A stretch of DNA of 64,000 bases from Candidatus Thiodiazotropha endoloripes (GTDB lineage: Bacteria > Pseudomonadota > Gammaproteobacteria > Chromatiales > Chromatiaceae). Under the pieces are notes generated by a model. The model saw only the letters and a list, made by a program, of their open reading frames with translations. It made no database searches and was not told the origin of the DNA. The translations under genes and the position numbers were made by a program. The stretch spans positions 744,001 to 808,000 of the forward strand of contig LVKA01000008.1 of the NCBI GenBank assembly GCA_001709035.1, given 5' to 3'. This document shows, piece by piece, positions 9,587 through 17,779 of the stretch; position 1 is the first letter of the stretch, and each line of letters opens with the position of its first letter.

Positions 9587-10381
9587 ATGTATCGATATTT
9601 GACACTACTGCTAGCTGCAGTCCTACTATCGGCCTGTAGCATTTTCGGCCCAGTCCCTGATCGTATGGGGCAGGAGTTGATTGAAGGCAGTCAGCAAAAG
9701 AGTGAAATACTGATCATTGTTCTACCTGGCATATTCAGTGATGCCGAAGACATGCGGAAACGCGGAGTACCCGATGCGATCCATCGTGGTTGGCCTGAGC
9801 CCGATATACTGATGGCTGACCTGACCATTAAATACTATCGCAAAGGTCTGGCTCCCAAGCACCTGCATGACGAGATCGTGGCCCCGGCTCGCCTGCAGGG
9901 TTACTCAGAGATATGGCTCGCAGGTGGTTCCATGGGTGGTATGGGCACTCTGATGTATGAATGGAAACATCCCGGAGAGTTGGATGGATTGGTATTGATC
10001 TCACCCTATATGGGAAGTGGAGATGTGACTGATACAATACGACAGGCAGGCGGCCTCAGGTCATGGGATTCCGGGGAACGTGATAAGGATATGCATAGTG
10101 ACAATTACGATCGTCTGATTTGGCAAATGGCGCAAGACTGGATCGGAGATGAGTCAAAGCTACAACGAGTATGGCTCATGTGTGGAGATGAGGACAGACT
10201 CTACCGGGATGTAGAGATACTTGGAGGCATTCTGCCTGAGGATCGCTTCTTCCCCGCTCCAGGAGACCATAGTTGGGATTACTGGATTCCTAACATAGAA
10301 AAGATATTTCGTGCTGTATCTGAATCACGTCAATCGAGATTTTCCAAACTGAATGGCTTAGGGCCTGTTAACAGGCCCTAA
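9587..10381 (+). CDS. alpha/beta-hydrolase lipoprotein
   Basis: The protein has 264 residues. A lipoprotein signal peptide ends in the lipobox LLSAC near residue 17, so it is probably membrane-anchored in the envelope. The hydrolase fold shows the nucleophile elbow GGSMG (S115), an Asp in CGDEDRLY and a His in GDHSWDYW, a complete catalytic triad. The substrate is unknown. The last codons and the stop (about 10358-10381) are made of a perfect 24-bp palindrome from the dispersed repeat family, so the C-terminal tail (GPVNRP) is repeat-derived. It stands alone between the phosphatase gene and the HD-GYP remnant. Confidence 0.75.
   Translation: MYRYLTLLLAAVLLSACSIFGPVPDRMGQELIEGSQQKSEILIIVLPGIFSDAEDMRKRGVPDAIHRGWPEPDILMADLTIKYYRKGLAPKHLHDEIVAPARLQGYSEIWLAGGSMGGMGTLMYEWKHPGELDGLVLISPYMGSGDVTDTIRQAGGLRSWDSGERDKDMHSDNYDRLIWQMAQDWIGDESKLQRVWLMCGDEDRLYRDVEILGGILPEDRFFPAPGDHSWDYWIPNIEKIFRAVSESRQSRFSKLNGLGPVNRP
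10358..10381. repeat. short palindromic form of the inverted-repeat family
   Basis: The core GGGCCTGTTAACAGGCCC (10361-10378) is a perfect palindrome, and the perfect symmetry extends 3 bp on each side (TTA...TAA). It equals the two outer ends of the long element at 50739-51003 joined directly. TA flanks both sides. It overlaps the last codons and the stop codon of the lipoprotein hydrolase and could also fold into a terminator-like stem. Confidence 0.8.
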
Positions 10382-10721
10382 CCAGGTAACTGTTACTATT
10401 ACAGGCTTGGCTTAATCCGATTTGATCAGGACAATGGCGGTGATGCCAGTTCGCCTGGGTAATACTTCAGATCGGAAACAAGGGATATAGACCAGTGGTG
10501 TCTTATCTGACTCATACCAGTAGATTCAGTTATGGTCGTCAAAAGACTCACTTTGCTGTGGGGCATGGTTAATAGATCTTTGGTAGTTTGCACAGAATCT
10601 AAAGCAAACAGCGGCAACTTGATTCAGTCATATTCTTATTGATAAGAAAAAAACAGAGCCTATGGGGCTAGCCATGCAGGAGGTATTCAGTGGTGAGCGC
10701 CATAAAATTGGATTCGATACG
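10382..10721. other. intergenic region, nothing recognised
   Basis: About 340 bases lie between the lipoprotein hydrolase and the HD-GYP remnant. A minus-strand frame of 63 codons is present, but it has no ribosome-binding site and no recognisable composition. I see no other feature. Confidence 0.4.
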
Positions 10722-11102
10722 CTAACTATGCACAGCTGGTAGAAAGGGCATTGCTGGGTAGCTCCCTGGCGCAGACTCTATTTCCCCGTCACTATACTTG
10801 GCCGCGACCTTGAGCATCTTGTCCTCTATCTGCAGAAATGCCTCCACCATGTCAGGATCAAGATGATTGCCTGCACTGGTTGAGACTATCTCAACGACAC
10901 GTTGGTGGCTGAACGCCTCTTTGTAGATGCGCTTACTGATCAGAGCATCATAGACATCCGCAATTGCCATCAATCTGCCGGTAATGGGAATTTGATTGCC
11001 TTTAAGGCCCTGAGGGTAATCCTTTCCATCCCAATGCTCGTGATGGGTGTATGTAATTTTCCTGGACTGAATCTTGGGTCTATGTGAGCCAACAGAATCC
11101 AT
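10722..11102 (-). pseudogene. C-terminal fragment of an HD-GYP phosphodiesterase
   Basis: The frame encodes the back half of an HD-GYP domain: THHEHWDGKDYPQGLKG, then IPITGRLMAIADVYDALISKR and the terminal GNHLDPDMVEAFL motif. The front half, with the HD metal ligands, and any receiver domain are missing. Homology starts abruptly near 11060 with no upstream coding sequence in any minus frame. The GYP motif reads DYP, another sign of decay. The ancestor would have been a c-di-GMP phosphodiesterase. Translation is possible from an ATG at 11102, but an active enzyme is unlikely. Confidence 0.75.
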
Positions 11103-11399
11103 CCTACAGTTTGATCGTTTCCTGTAGCATGTCGTTCAACATGCCCATATTTAGAGTTTGAATCCAGGGCGCGGGTTAATGTAAATTTTTTCGTTACTCT
11201 CGTCAGCTGGTATGAGTTGCTATCCCTATTAGAGTTTGGGGATGGTCTTACAGGCGCTATCATCCAATCGGTGGGCGACTAAATAACCCGACAATTCGGA
11301 GACGATTTCAACGTTGAAAATCACCCACCGGATCCGACAGAATCTTCTGTCATGACCTGCCATCAACCAAGCCGTTATTTTTAACGGAGGTCGTATCAG

Positions 11400-11465
11400 A
11401 TGGCGAATAATGAGAACCAGAAAAAGAGTGAGTGCCATGGGACAAGAGATCGAGTTGATGACTGA
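11400..11465 (+). CDS. possible leader ORF overlapping the hydrolase start
   Basis: An ATG at 11400 lies 9-10 bases after GGAGG, the best ribosome-binding site in this stretch. It opens a 21-codon frame (MANNENQKKSE...) that ends at a TGA at 11463-11465. It is out of frame with the dienelactone hydrolase and overlaps its start. It may be a translated leader that couples to the hydrolase, or a sign that one base was lost from a longer N terminus. Evidence is limited to the Shine-Dalgarno spacing. Confidence 0.25.
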   Translation: MANNENQKKSECHGTRDRVDD

Positions 11466-12099
11466 ACAGGGTGAGCGATTCCAGGCTTATCTATCCGGCA
11501 GCGATGAGAGTATAGGCGGAATCCTGATCCTGCATGAATGGTGGGGAGTGAAGCCCCATAATCGTCAATGGGCAGACCAGTTTGCGAATGTCGGGTATCA
11601 AGCGCTGGTAGTCGATCTCTATGATGGACGAGTGACAGAGGATGCTGAACAGGCCGCTCAGTGGATGCGGGAGATCGATCAACAGGCAGCAGATCGTAAG
11701 CTTATTGCAGGAATTGAATACCTCTCCCGGAGAGGCCGTAAAATTGCAGTCTACGGCTGCTCTTTTGGTGGTAAACAGGCCATGCAGGCCAGTTTGCTGA
11801 AACCGGAGCTGGTGGATGCTACGGTAATGGCCTACTGCAGAATGGAGACAGATCCCGTGAAGCTGGCACAGTTGCAGGGGCCGGTGTTGGCAATCTACGC
11901 AGAGCAGGAGCGTAATTGGCCGGAAAAACAGCATAACTTTGAGCAGGCGATGAGTGAGGCCGGCAAGCTTACCGAATCTGTCAGCTATGATGCAGCTCAC
12001 GGATTCACCAATCCAACCAGTCCCCGTTACGATGAGGTCGCAGATAAAGCTGCCTGGCAGGTAGTGATCGATTTTCTCCAGCAGGAGATAGCTGGGTAA
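11437..12099 (+). CDS. dienelactone hydrolase family protein
   Basis: An alpha/beta hydrolase of about 220 residues in the DLH family. HEWWG near the N terminus is the family's conserved Glu motif, YGCSFGG carries the Cys nucleophile and AAHGF the catalytic His. The Asp usually found in a GxxD motif seems to be Glu here (IYAEQERNW), read by eye. Such enzymes hydrolyse dienelactones or other small esters; the substrate is unknown. ATGs at 11410 and 11437 are both in frame, and I prefer 11437 because it begins at the family's usual N terminus. An inverted-repeat element begins only 8 bp after the stop. Confidence 0.8.
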   Translation: MGQEIELMTEQGERFQAYLSGSDESIGGILILHEWWGVKPHNRQWADQFANVGYQALVVDLYDGRVTEDAEQAAQWMREIDQQAADRKLIAGIEYLSRRGRKIAVYGCSFGGKQAMQASLLKPELVDATVMAYCRMETDPVKLAQLQGPVLAIYAEQERNWPEKQHNFEQAMSEAGKLTESVSYDAAHGFTNPTSPRYDEVADKAAWQVVIDFLQQEIAG

Positions 12100-12106
12100 T
12101 CATTCT

Positions 12107-12141
12107 CTAGGGCCTATTGGATTAGTGTTAACAGGCCCTAG
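12107..12141. repeat. short hairpin form of the inverted-repeat family in a CTAG target
   Basis: CTAGGGCC (12107-12114) pairs with GGCCCTAG (12134-12141). Between them is the element's right-end sequence TATTGGATTAGTGTTAACA. Read as C-TA-[29 bp]-TA-G, this is an element inserted in a CTAG site with duplicated TA. It follows the dienelactone hydrolase stop by 8 bp and could act as a terminator stem, though it lacks a T run. Confidence 0.75.
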
Positions 12142-12348
12142 TTGAATCGAAGATATCTGCTGCACTGTGCCAGTGAGATGTATAGGGAACCTGGGACAAC
12201 AATCGATACGCGAAAATTATTCCTAAAAAAAGGCCAGTATAGGAATTAACCGATTGTTCAATGAAGTGTTAAAAGCGCCAGGAAGATCACAGCTTAATCA
12301 TAAAGGTAGTGGTAAATTTTTCCCAATTACCCAAAAAAGGTGAGCTTT

Positions 12349-14034
12349 ATGAAGCGTATCTCCAATCTGCTATCCCCTATCGTGCTAACGATACTACTGA
12401 CACTTGCACTGATCTCCTGCGGCGGCGGTGGAAGCAGTGACAGCAGCTCAACATCTGACGACACAAGTTCTGCCACATCTGAAAGCACCGGTACAGTAGG
12501 CATTCTGCTGACAGACAAGCCGGCAGACCCGGATCTATTCCTATCCATGAATGCAACTATTGAGCAGGTTGAGTTGCTTGGGCCTGAGGGAGAGGGCTCG
12601 GTGGTGCTCTACGACGATACGCCACAGACGGTTGATCTGCTGAGATTGAGGAATGAATCCATTCCTTTCACCTTTCGGGATGATGTGCCTGTTGGCACTT
12701 ACTGCAAGATTCGTTTGATACTCAGCGATCTTGAGCTGGTGCTGGTTGACGATACTCCGGATGATTTGACGGACAATGAAACTCACCGTCCCAATCTGCC
12801 CGGTAACGGAAAACTCGATCTGGTAGTGCGTGGTTGTTTTACGGTTGATGAAGGTAATGTGATCACTGTGCAGGTCGACCTGGATGGTGGGAATTCAATC
12901 CATATTGTGGAGAACAACCAGGGATATAGCTTCAGGCCGGTAGTCTTCGTCGATGTACTTGAAGAGGGTTTCGAGAGCAAACTGGTACGCTTGAGTGGCG
13001 AGATCAGTGAGGTCATGCCGGAAGAGAACGCTCTTTTACTCTGCGATGCTCTGCCAGTACAGGGATCGAGTAACATGGAATGTGTTGAGGTGCGTCTGGG
13101 AGATGACAGCGCCTTTTTCGATAACCTGAACTATACCGGTACACCCAGGCCGCTTTCGGAACTCCTGGTTGAAACCATGGTGGGTCAACAGATCACTGTC
13201 ATCGGGAAGCCGGACCACCATGTGGCTTCCTCAACCTCTGTGGATATTCCTCCGGGGCATCTGCCACCTCCAGGTGAATGTCGTCTGTGGGAAGAGGGTG
13301 TGCCCCCGGGTCTACAGTCAGCTCCTGGTGATTGTGAAGAGCTGGAAGATGATGTGACAGATGATACCGTGTTGGTTGACCATGATGGTGTTGTGGGCGA
13401 GCGATATCATCCGCTCATGGAAGTCGATGCGCTGGTTGTTGAACTGGGCGAGTTCTTTCAGTTGGAGGGGAGTGTAAACCGGGATTCCGATACCTCAGGA
13501 TTTGCCATGACCGTTTCTGCAGGTGATGGATTTATCGCCGGCACCTTGCTGGAAGTTGTGCATCAAATTGGTCAATCCGGGATTAACGGTACCCGGGTGG
13601 TCTCTAAATCGGGTGATCGGCTAACCCCGCTTGATATCCTGGTGCCGCGCCAAGTTCAGATCGATGGTGTTGTGGATTCCTCCGCAACAGAAGATACGCT
13701 TAATGCTGCCTTGGTCATCGTTGATACGGAATCCGATGATGAGGATTCTGAACGGAGTGGCCAGATCACTGGTACTGTCGTCTCGGCAGGTGCTGATGGT
13801 TTTGTGCTTGCACCCACAACAGACACGGTATGTGGCGTGGCGACCACGGACCTGCAAGTCACCCTTGCAGAGGATGTGGCAATTATCACGGTTGTGATTA
13901 CCGACACCGTCAGTGAAATTACCCAGGGTGGCACCATTCAAGCCGGGCAGAGTGTCGGTGTCGATGGCAGTTGCAATACGGATGGTTACTTGGCAGAGAG
14001 TGTAGCGATCGTTGATGATCAACGCGATTTATAA
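12349..14034 (+). CDS. DUF4382 domain lipoprotein
   Basis: A lipoprotein of about 561 residues. A signal peptide ends with lipobox LALISC, followed by a Gly run and a Ser/Thr-rich linker, so it is probably on the outer membrane. Residues about 50-200 match DUF4382 (TGTVGILLTDKPAD, then VDLLRLRNESIPF). Two further beta-rich segments with GEISEV / QITGTVVSAGADGF patterns resemble DUF5666 repeats. It is acidic and has Cys pairs late in the sequence. ATG 12349 is chosen over GTG 12340 because AAGGTGAG lies at the right distance. The function of the family is unknown. Confidence 0.75.
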   Translation: MKRISNLLSPIVLTILLTLALISCGGGGSSDSSSTSDDTSSATSESTGTVGILLTDKPADPDLFLSMNATIEQVELLGPEGEGSVVLYDDTPQTVDLLRLRNESIPFTFRDDVPVGTYCKIRLILSDLELVLVDDTPDDLTDNETHRPNLPGNGKLDLVVRGCFTVDEGNVITVQVDLDGGNSIHIVENNQGYSFRPVVFVDVLEEGFESKLVRLSGEISEVMPEENALLLCDALPVQGSSNMECVEVRLGDDSAFFDNLNYTGTPRPLSELLVETMVGQQITVIGKPDHHVASSTSVDIPPGHLPPPGECRLWEEGVPPGLQSAPGDCEELEDDVTDDTVLVDHDGVVGERYHPLMEVDALVVELGEFFQLEGSVNRDSDTSGFAMTVSAGDGFIAGTLLEVVHQIGQSGINGTRVVSKSGDRLTPLDILVPRQVQIDGVVDSSATEDTLNAALVIVDTESDDEDSERSGQITGTVVSAGADGFVLAPTTDTVCGVATTDLQVTLAEDVAIITVVITDTVSEITQGGTIQAGQSVGVDGSCNTDGYLAESVAIVDDQRDL

Positions 14035-14044
14035 GTCGTGATGA

Positions 14045-14793
14045 TTACTGCTTGTTGCCGTTGACAACATCATAAGCATCGGCAACATGCAGTAAGCGGG
14101 ATCCGCTCGTAACGGCCTGTTCGAGCATCCACTCTAACTGTTGCGGTGTGCAGTTATAGTCTCCTGGGTTGTCGTCCACACCATGGGTATAGCAGACCAG
14201 CCACCCGCCGGACGTCACCGTTCTGTTGATCGCTTGATGATATGCTGCCCGATTGAAGTTGGGGTTATAGGTGCTGGTCGCTCTCAACAGATACAGGTCG
14301 GTACTCTTTTGATTGATGCCGGGTCTTGAACTAAGAGGGGTTTTGTCGTGTTGGGATAACCGCCTCTTGCTCTTGAAGTCCACCAGTTCGCATTGGTTGG
14401 AGGAGCGCTCGATCGGTTTCCTTCCAAGCACAAACGGGCCTATTGGATTAGTGTTAACAGGCCCTGGCAGGTTGCCTTGACGGTATGCAGGTTCAGGATG
14501 GCAATAGCGTTCTCCACTGCACTGCTGGGAATATCGTCACAACCGAGGCTGATGGTCGCCTGGTACATTCCGATATCACGACGGTTATTGAATAAGGAAC
14601 CGTAGAGTTGGGTTTTCGATTCTTTTAAGACATTTCTGATGACTGACATGATTTGCTGTTCCGAAGCGTCTCTATAAAAGCTCTGTGTCGACAGCCTTGT
14701 TGTCCATGTGGCCAGCTGCCTAGCGGGTTTGCGTGGCCAAGGGCAGGATGAAACCAATACCACTGCAAAAAAAGCGGATTTAGTCCCTATCAA
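14045..14793 (-). pseudogene. polysaccharide deacetylase pseudogene interrupted by a repeat
   Basis: Two minus-strand pieces form one broken gene. The upstream piece (14440-14793) ends in the catalytic-face start of a polysaccharide deacetylase, ISLGCDDIPSSAVENAIAIL, matching the family's TFDDGP motif. It runs straight into a short repeat element (14436-14464) whose sequence supplies a TAG stop. The downstream piece (14045-14431), in a different frame, carries the family's C-terminal signature GGWLVCYTHGVDDNPGDY and a final VADAYDVV. The middle, with the metal-binding His motif, is lost. The intact ancestor would have deacetylated cell-surface or peptidoglycan sugars. Confidence 0.75.
14436..14464. 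repeat. 29-bp hairpin form of the inverted-repeat family inside a pseudogene
   Basis: GGGCC (14436-14440) and GGCCC (14460-14464) flank the element's right-end core, exactly as in the copy at 12109-12139. No TA flanks remain. It splits the deacetylase remnant and introduces a stop codon on the minus strand. Confidence 0.75.
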
Positions 14794-15084
14794 GCCAATG
14801 CCTGATTCAATATGCTATCGTGCCGGCATTGAAACACTACCTGAGTGTACAGATCAGGCTCACTGGGTATACTGATTGCCGGCGTTGCCGATTGCGTAAT
14901 TTCTGGTCCCTTACTGTCTGGATTCCCAATCACTTATTATACTCATTGACCGGGTTGTCTATCGCTCCGCTGTATATGGGAGTTCGATAATGATTGGAGG
15001 TGGTTGCCAGCCATCTGAGCTTGTACCGGTTCCGGTTGTGTGCTCAGGCTAAGAGCGTGTGAGACCCTAGAGTTGGAGGTGGAG

Positions 15085-15549
15085 ATGAAGTTGCTAATGT
15101 TGATTGGCTTGATGTTGCTCAGTACCAATTTGAGCCTGGCCTCGGAAGTGGCGGAAAATGCCCCGGTACGTGTATTTACCTCGGAAGAGTCATTCGAAGA
15201 CCTGGTAGAAAACATAAAAATGGCGATCGTCGATCAGGGCTTGCTGGTCAGTGGAACCCTGCATGTCAGTGATATGCTTAACCGCACGGCGGCTGATCTT
15301 GGCTATTCAGAGATTTTTAGCAAAGCCGAATCGGTTGAGTTTTGCAGTGCTTTGATCTCACACAAGATGGCCCAGGCAGCTGCGGAGAATATCGCCATCT
15401 GCCCATTCACCATCGCTGTTTATGTAAAAAAGAGCGAACCTGGAAAAGTCTATGCCTCTTACCTTGTTCCCAGGCTGATGGGGGATAGTGGTGAGGTGTC
15501 TGAGGATATTGTGGAGTTGCTTGAGACAATTCTAGAAGAATCCTTATAA
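15085..15549 (+). CDS. periplasmic DUF302 protein
   Basis: A protein of about 154 residues with a signal peptide (MKLLMLIGLMLLSTNLSLA), therefore exported. The mature part resembles DUF302: a central VSDMLNRTAADLGY segment, a Cys in EFCSALISHKM and another in IAICPFTIAVY. DUF302 proteins are common in sulfur oxidisers but have no firm function. The start at 15085 follows GGAGGTGG directly; the frame is open further upstream. A Rho-independent terminator lies about 130 bp after the stop. The gene stands alone. Confidence 0.75.
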   Translation: MKLLMLIGLMLLSTNLSLASEVAENAPVRVFTSEESFEDLVENIKMAIVDQGLLVSGTLHVSDMLNRTAADLGYSEIFSKAESVEFCSALISHKMAQAAAENIAICPFTIAVYVKKSEPGKVYASYLVPRLMGDSGEVSEDIVELLETILEESL

Positions 15550-15680
15550 AACAATAAGTTATAAATGGTAGTCCGTATGAGGCTGCTCCCGGGCAGGAAA
15601 CAGAATCCTAAAAAATTGTGCAATCGCGCATATGTTGAAATAAATTCAAGGACATCAATTACTTGCCGTAATAGAATAAT

Positions 15681-15707
15681 AACCCGGAGGTATGCCGGGT
15701 TTTTTTC
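15681..15707 (+). terminator. Rho-independent terminator
   Basis: AACCCGG (15681-15687) and CCGGGTT (15695-15701) form a GC-rich stem with a 7-base loop, followed by a T run. It ends transcription from the DUF302 gene and separates it from the operon starting at 15792. Confidence 0.85.
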
Positions 15708-15791
15708 GGGTGTAGAAAACGGGGTTTCACTTGAGACCTGTTCTGCTAACAATTATGGACACCCATCCGGGCAGATTGGAGAATCTTAGGA

Positions 15792-17063
15792 ATGTCAGAA
15801 GTTTATCAAGTCATCTATAGCGGTAAATTGCAGCCCTATGCAGATGAGTCCCGCCTGGTCATGCTCTTCAGTGAAAAATTCAAACTGGGTCAGGAAAAGG
15901 CGCAGCGACTGATCAAAGGAGGCCGGCCAATCGCCCTTAAGAAGGACCTTGATCTGGAGAAGGCACTCAAGTTCCGGGAATCACTTGAAAAACTGGGTAT
16001 GGTAATAACCCTTGATCCCGATCCCGATTTGCAGACCGCCGAACCCTCGGAGCTCTCTCTCGGTATCTACGGTGGTGATGATGAGACAACCGAGGTGCTG
16101 GATCAGTCACAGATTCATCGTGAGCGCTGTCCTAAATGCGATTCTGGCAATATGCAGCTGGGGATCTGCCAGGATTGCGGCATTGTTGCGGCAAAGTTTC
16201 TCGCTGCCCAGGCTCGAGGCGACGTACCAGAACCTGCTAATGAGGAGGTTGGTCAGGATGATCCCTACACCCCGCCGGAAGCGGACCTGGAAGAGCCCGG
16301 TGAAGGTGGCATGGTCGGTCCAAGATCGGTTTCCGCCGGGCGTGGGTTCAGTTGGGTGGCAGAGGGTTGGGCGTTTTTCAGAGAGTCTCCCTTTGCCTGG
16401 ATGATTGCGCTGGTTCTGTGGGGTGTGGTCAATGTGCTGGTTGCCATGGTGCCCGTCGTCGGTGCCATTGCCGTAACCCTGCTGGCGCCCACATTGGTGG
16501 CCGGTTTCATGATCGGATGTCGGGAACAGGAGGAGGGTGAGTCGTTTTCGCCCAGCCATCTGTTTGCCGGTTTCAGTCACAATGCGGGGCAGACGATCAT
16601 GGTTGGTCTGTTCTATATGATCATCTCCGGTGCGATTGTCATCACCATGATGGTTACCGTATTCGGCTCCCTGGAGAGTGTGTTTCCCCAGGTGGGAGAG
16701 ATGGATGCCGCATCGGCGATGGCTGTCACGACACCGATGATCGCCAGTTTCGCAATCGGGATGATTGCTTTCGTGCTGCTGCTGATGGCCTACCTGTTTG
16801 CGCCGGCACTGGTGGCGCTGGATGATCTGAGTGCCTGGCAGGCCATGAAAATGAGCTTCATGGGGTGTCTTAAAAATCTGTTACCACTCACTTTCTACAG
16901 TATCCTTGCGCTACTGTTGTTTCTTTTGAATGGTCTGTTTATGCTCTTGTCTCCAGTATCAGTAGTGCTTGCAGGCATACTCTTCGGGTTGGGGCTGCTG
17001 ATCCTTTTCCCAGTACAGATAGGCGCAATCTATTCGGCTTACACGGATATCTACTACGACTGA
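15792..17063 (+). CDS. BPSS1780-like polytopic membrane protein with zinc ribbon
   Basis: The protein has 423 residues. The N-terminal 90 residues are a soluble domain with repeated Lys/Leu patterns. A CX2C-X9-CX2C zinc ribbon follows (C113, C116, C126, C129). After an acidic linker come about six membrane helices in the BPSS1780 family (AEGWAFFRESPFAWM, then repeated hydrophobic segments to the C terminus). The function is unknown. It heads a seven-gene operon; the next gene starts 14 bp downstream. The terminator at 15681-15707 marks the left boundary of the operon. Confidence 0.8.
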   Translation: MSEVYQVIYSGKLQPYADESRLVMLFSEKFKLGQEKAQRLIKGGRPIALKKDLDLEKALKFRESLEKLGMVITLDPDPDLQTAEPSELSLGIYGGDDETTEVLDQSQIHRERCPKCDSGNMQLGICQDCGIVAAKFLAAQARGDVPEPANEEVGQDDPYTPPEADLEEPGEGGMVGPRSVSAGRGFSWVAEGWAFFRESPFAWMIALVLWGVVNVLVAMVPVVGAIAVTLLAPTLVAGFMIGCREQEEGESFSPSHLFAGFSHNAGQTIMVGLFYMIISGAIVITMMVTVFGSLESVFPQVGEMDAASAMAVTTPMIASFAIGMIAFVLLLMAYLFAPALVALDDLSAWQAMKMSFMGCLKNLLPLTFYSILALLLFLLNGLFMLLSPVSVVLAGILFGLGLLILFPVQIGAIYSAYTDIYYD

Positions 17064-17077
17064 AATGTGGCACAGGT

Positions 17078-17779
17078 ATGATGGAAAGGATTCCTGATTC
17101 CCCTCTTGATACCCTCAGGCAATACGAGATACCTGAAGGGGTAACACTTCATCTACGAGTTGCCGGTCCGGTGGTGCGCGCTTGTGCCTGGGCGATCGAT
17201 GCGCTCATCAGAACCTTAATCTACCTCTGTCTTGCAATGCTACTGGGTTACCTGGGTGGGCTGGGTTTAGGGGTGATGCTGATCGGATTCTTTTTGATTG
17301 AGTGGTTCTACCCGGTGGTATTTGAGCTGCATAACGGTGCCACACCCGGCAAACGGGTGATGGGTGTTCTGGTGATTCAGGAGAATGGTACGCCAGTCAC
17401 CCCGGCTGCCTCGGTGATTCGCAATCTGCTGCGCAGTGTGGATTTTCTGCCGTTTCTCTATGGCGTCGGGCTGGTAACCATGCTCAGCAATCGCAGCTTC
17501 CAGCGGTTGGGGGATCTGGCCGCCGGAACGCTGGTGGTCTATCGTGATCAGAGTATTGAGCGTATGGATCCGGCAACTTACACAGCCCTCAAACCGCCGA
17601 TGGATCTCTCTGAGGAGGAGCAACTTGTGATACTGAATTTTGCCGAGCGACGAGAGACTCTCTCTGAAGAGCGCCGGCAAGAGTTGGCAGAGTTGCTTTC
17701 CGCGCAGACAGGTTTGCAGGGTGTTGCGGCTGAGCAGGCCCTGTATGGCTATGCCAACTGGATTCTCAAGGGACGCTGA
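17078..17779 (+). CDS. RDD family membrane protein
   Basis: The protein has 233 residues with the RDD arrangement: R-A..AWAIDALIRT near residue 40 (the Arg-Asp signature), membrane helices at about 45-80, GATPGKRVMG in the middle, and FQRLGDLAAGTLVVY near residue 150. A charged cytoplasmic tail follows. RDD proteins are integral membrane proteins, some linked to ion transport. It overlaps the SpoIIM-like gene by one base (TGATG), which implies translational coupling. ATG at 17078 or 17081 could be the start. Confidence 0.85.
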   Translation: MMERIPDSPLDTLRQYEIPEGVTLHLRVAGPVVRACAWAIDALIRTLIYLCLAMLLGYLGGLGLGVMLIGFFLIEWFYPVVFELHNGATPGKRVMGVLVIQENGTPVTPAASVIRNLLRSVDFLPFLYGVGLVTMLSNRSFQRLGDLAAGTLVVYRDQSIERMDPATYTALKPPMDLSEEEQLVILNFAERRETLSEERRQELAELLSAQTGLQGVAAEQALYGYANWILKGR

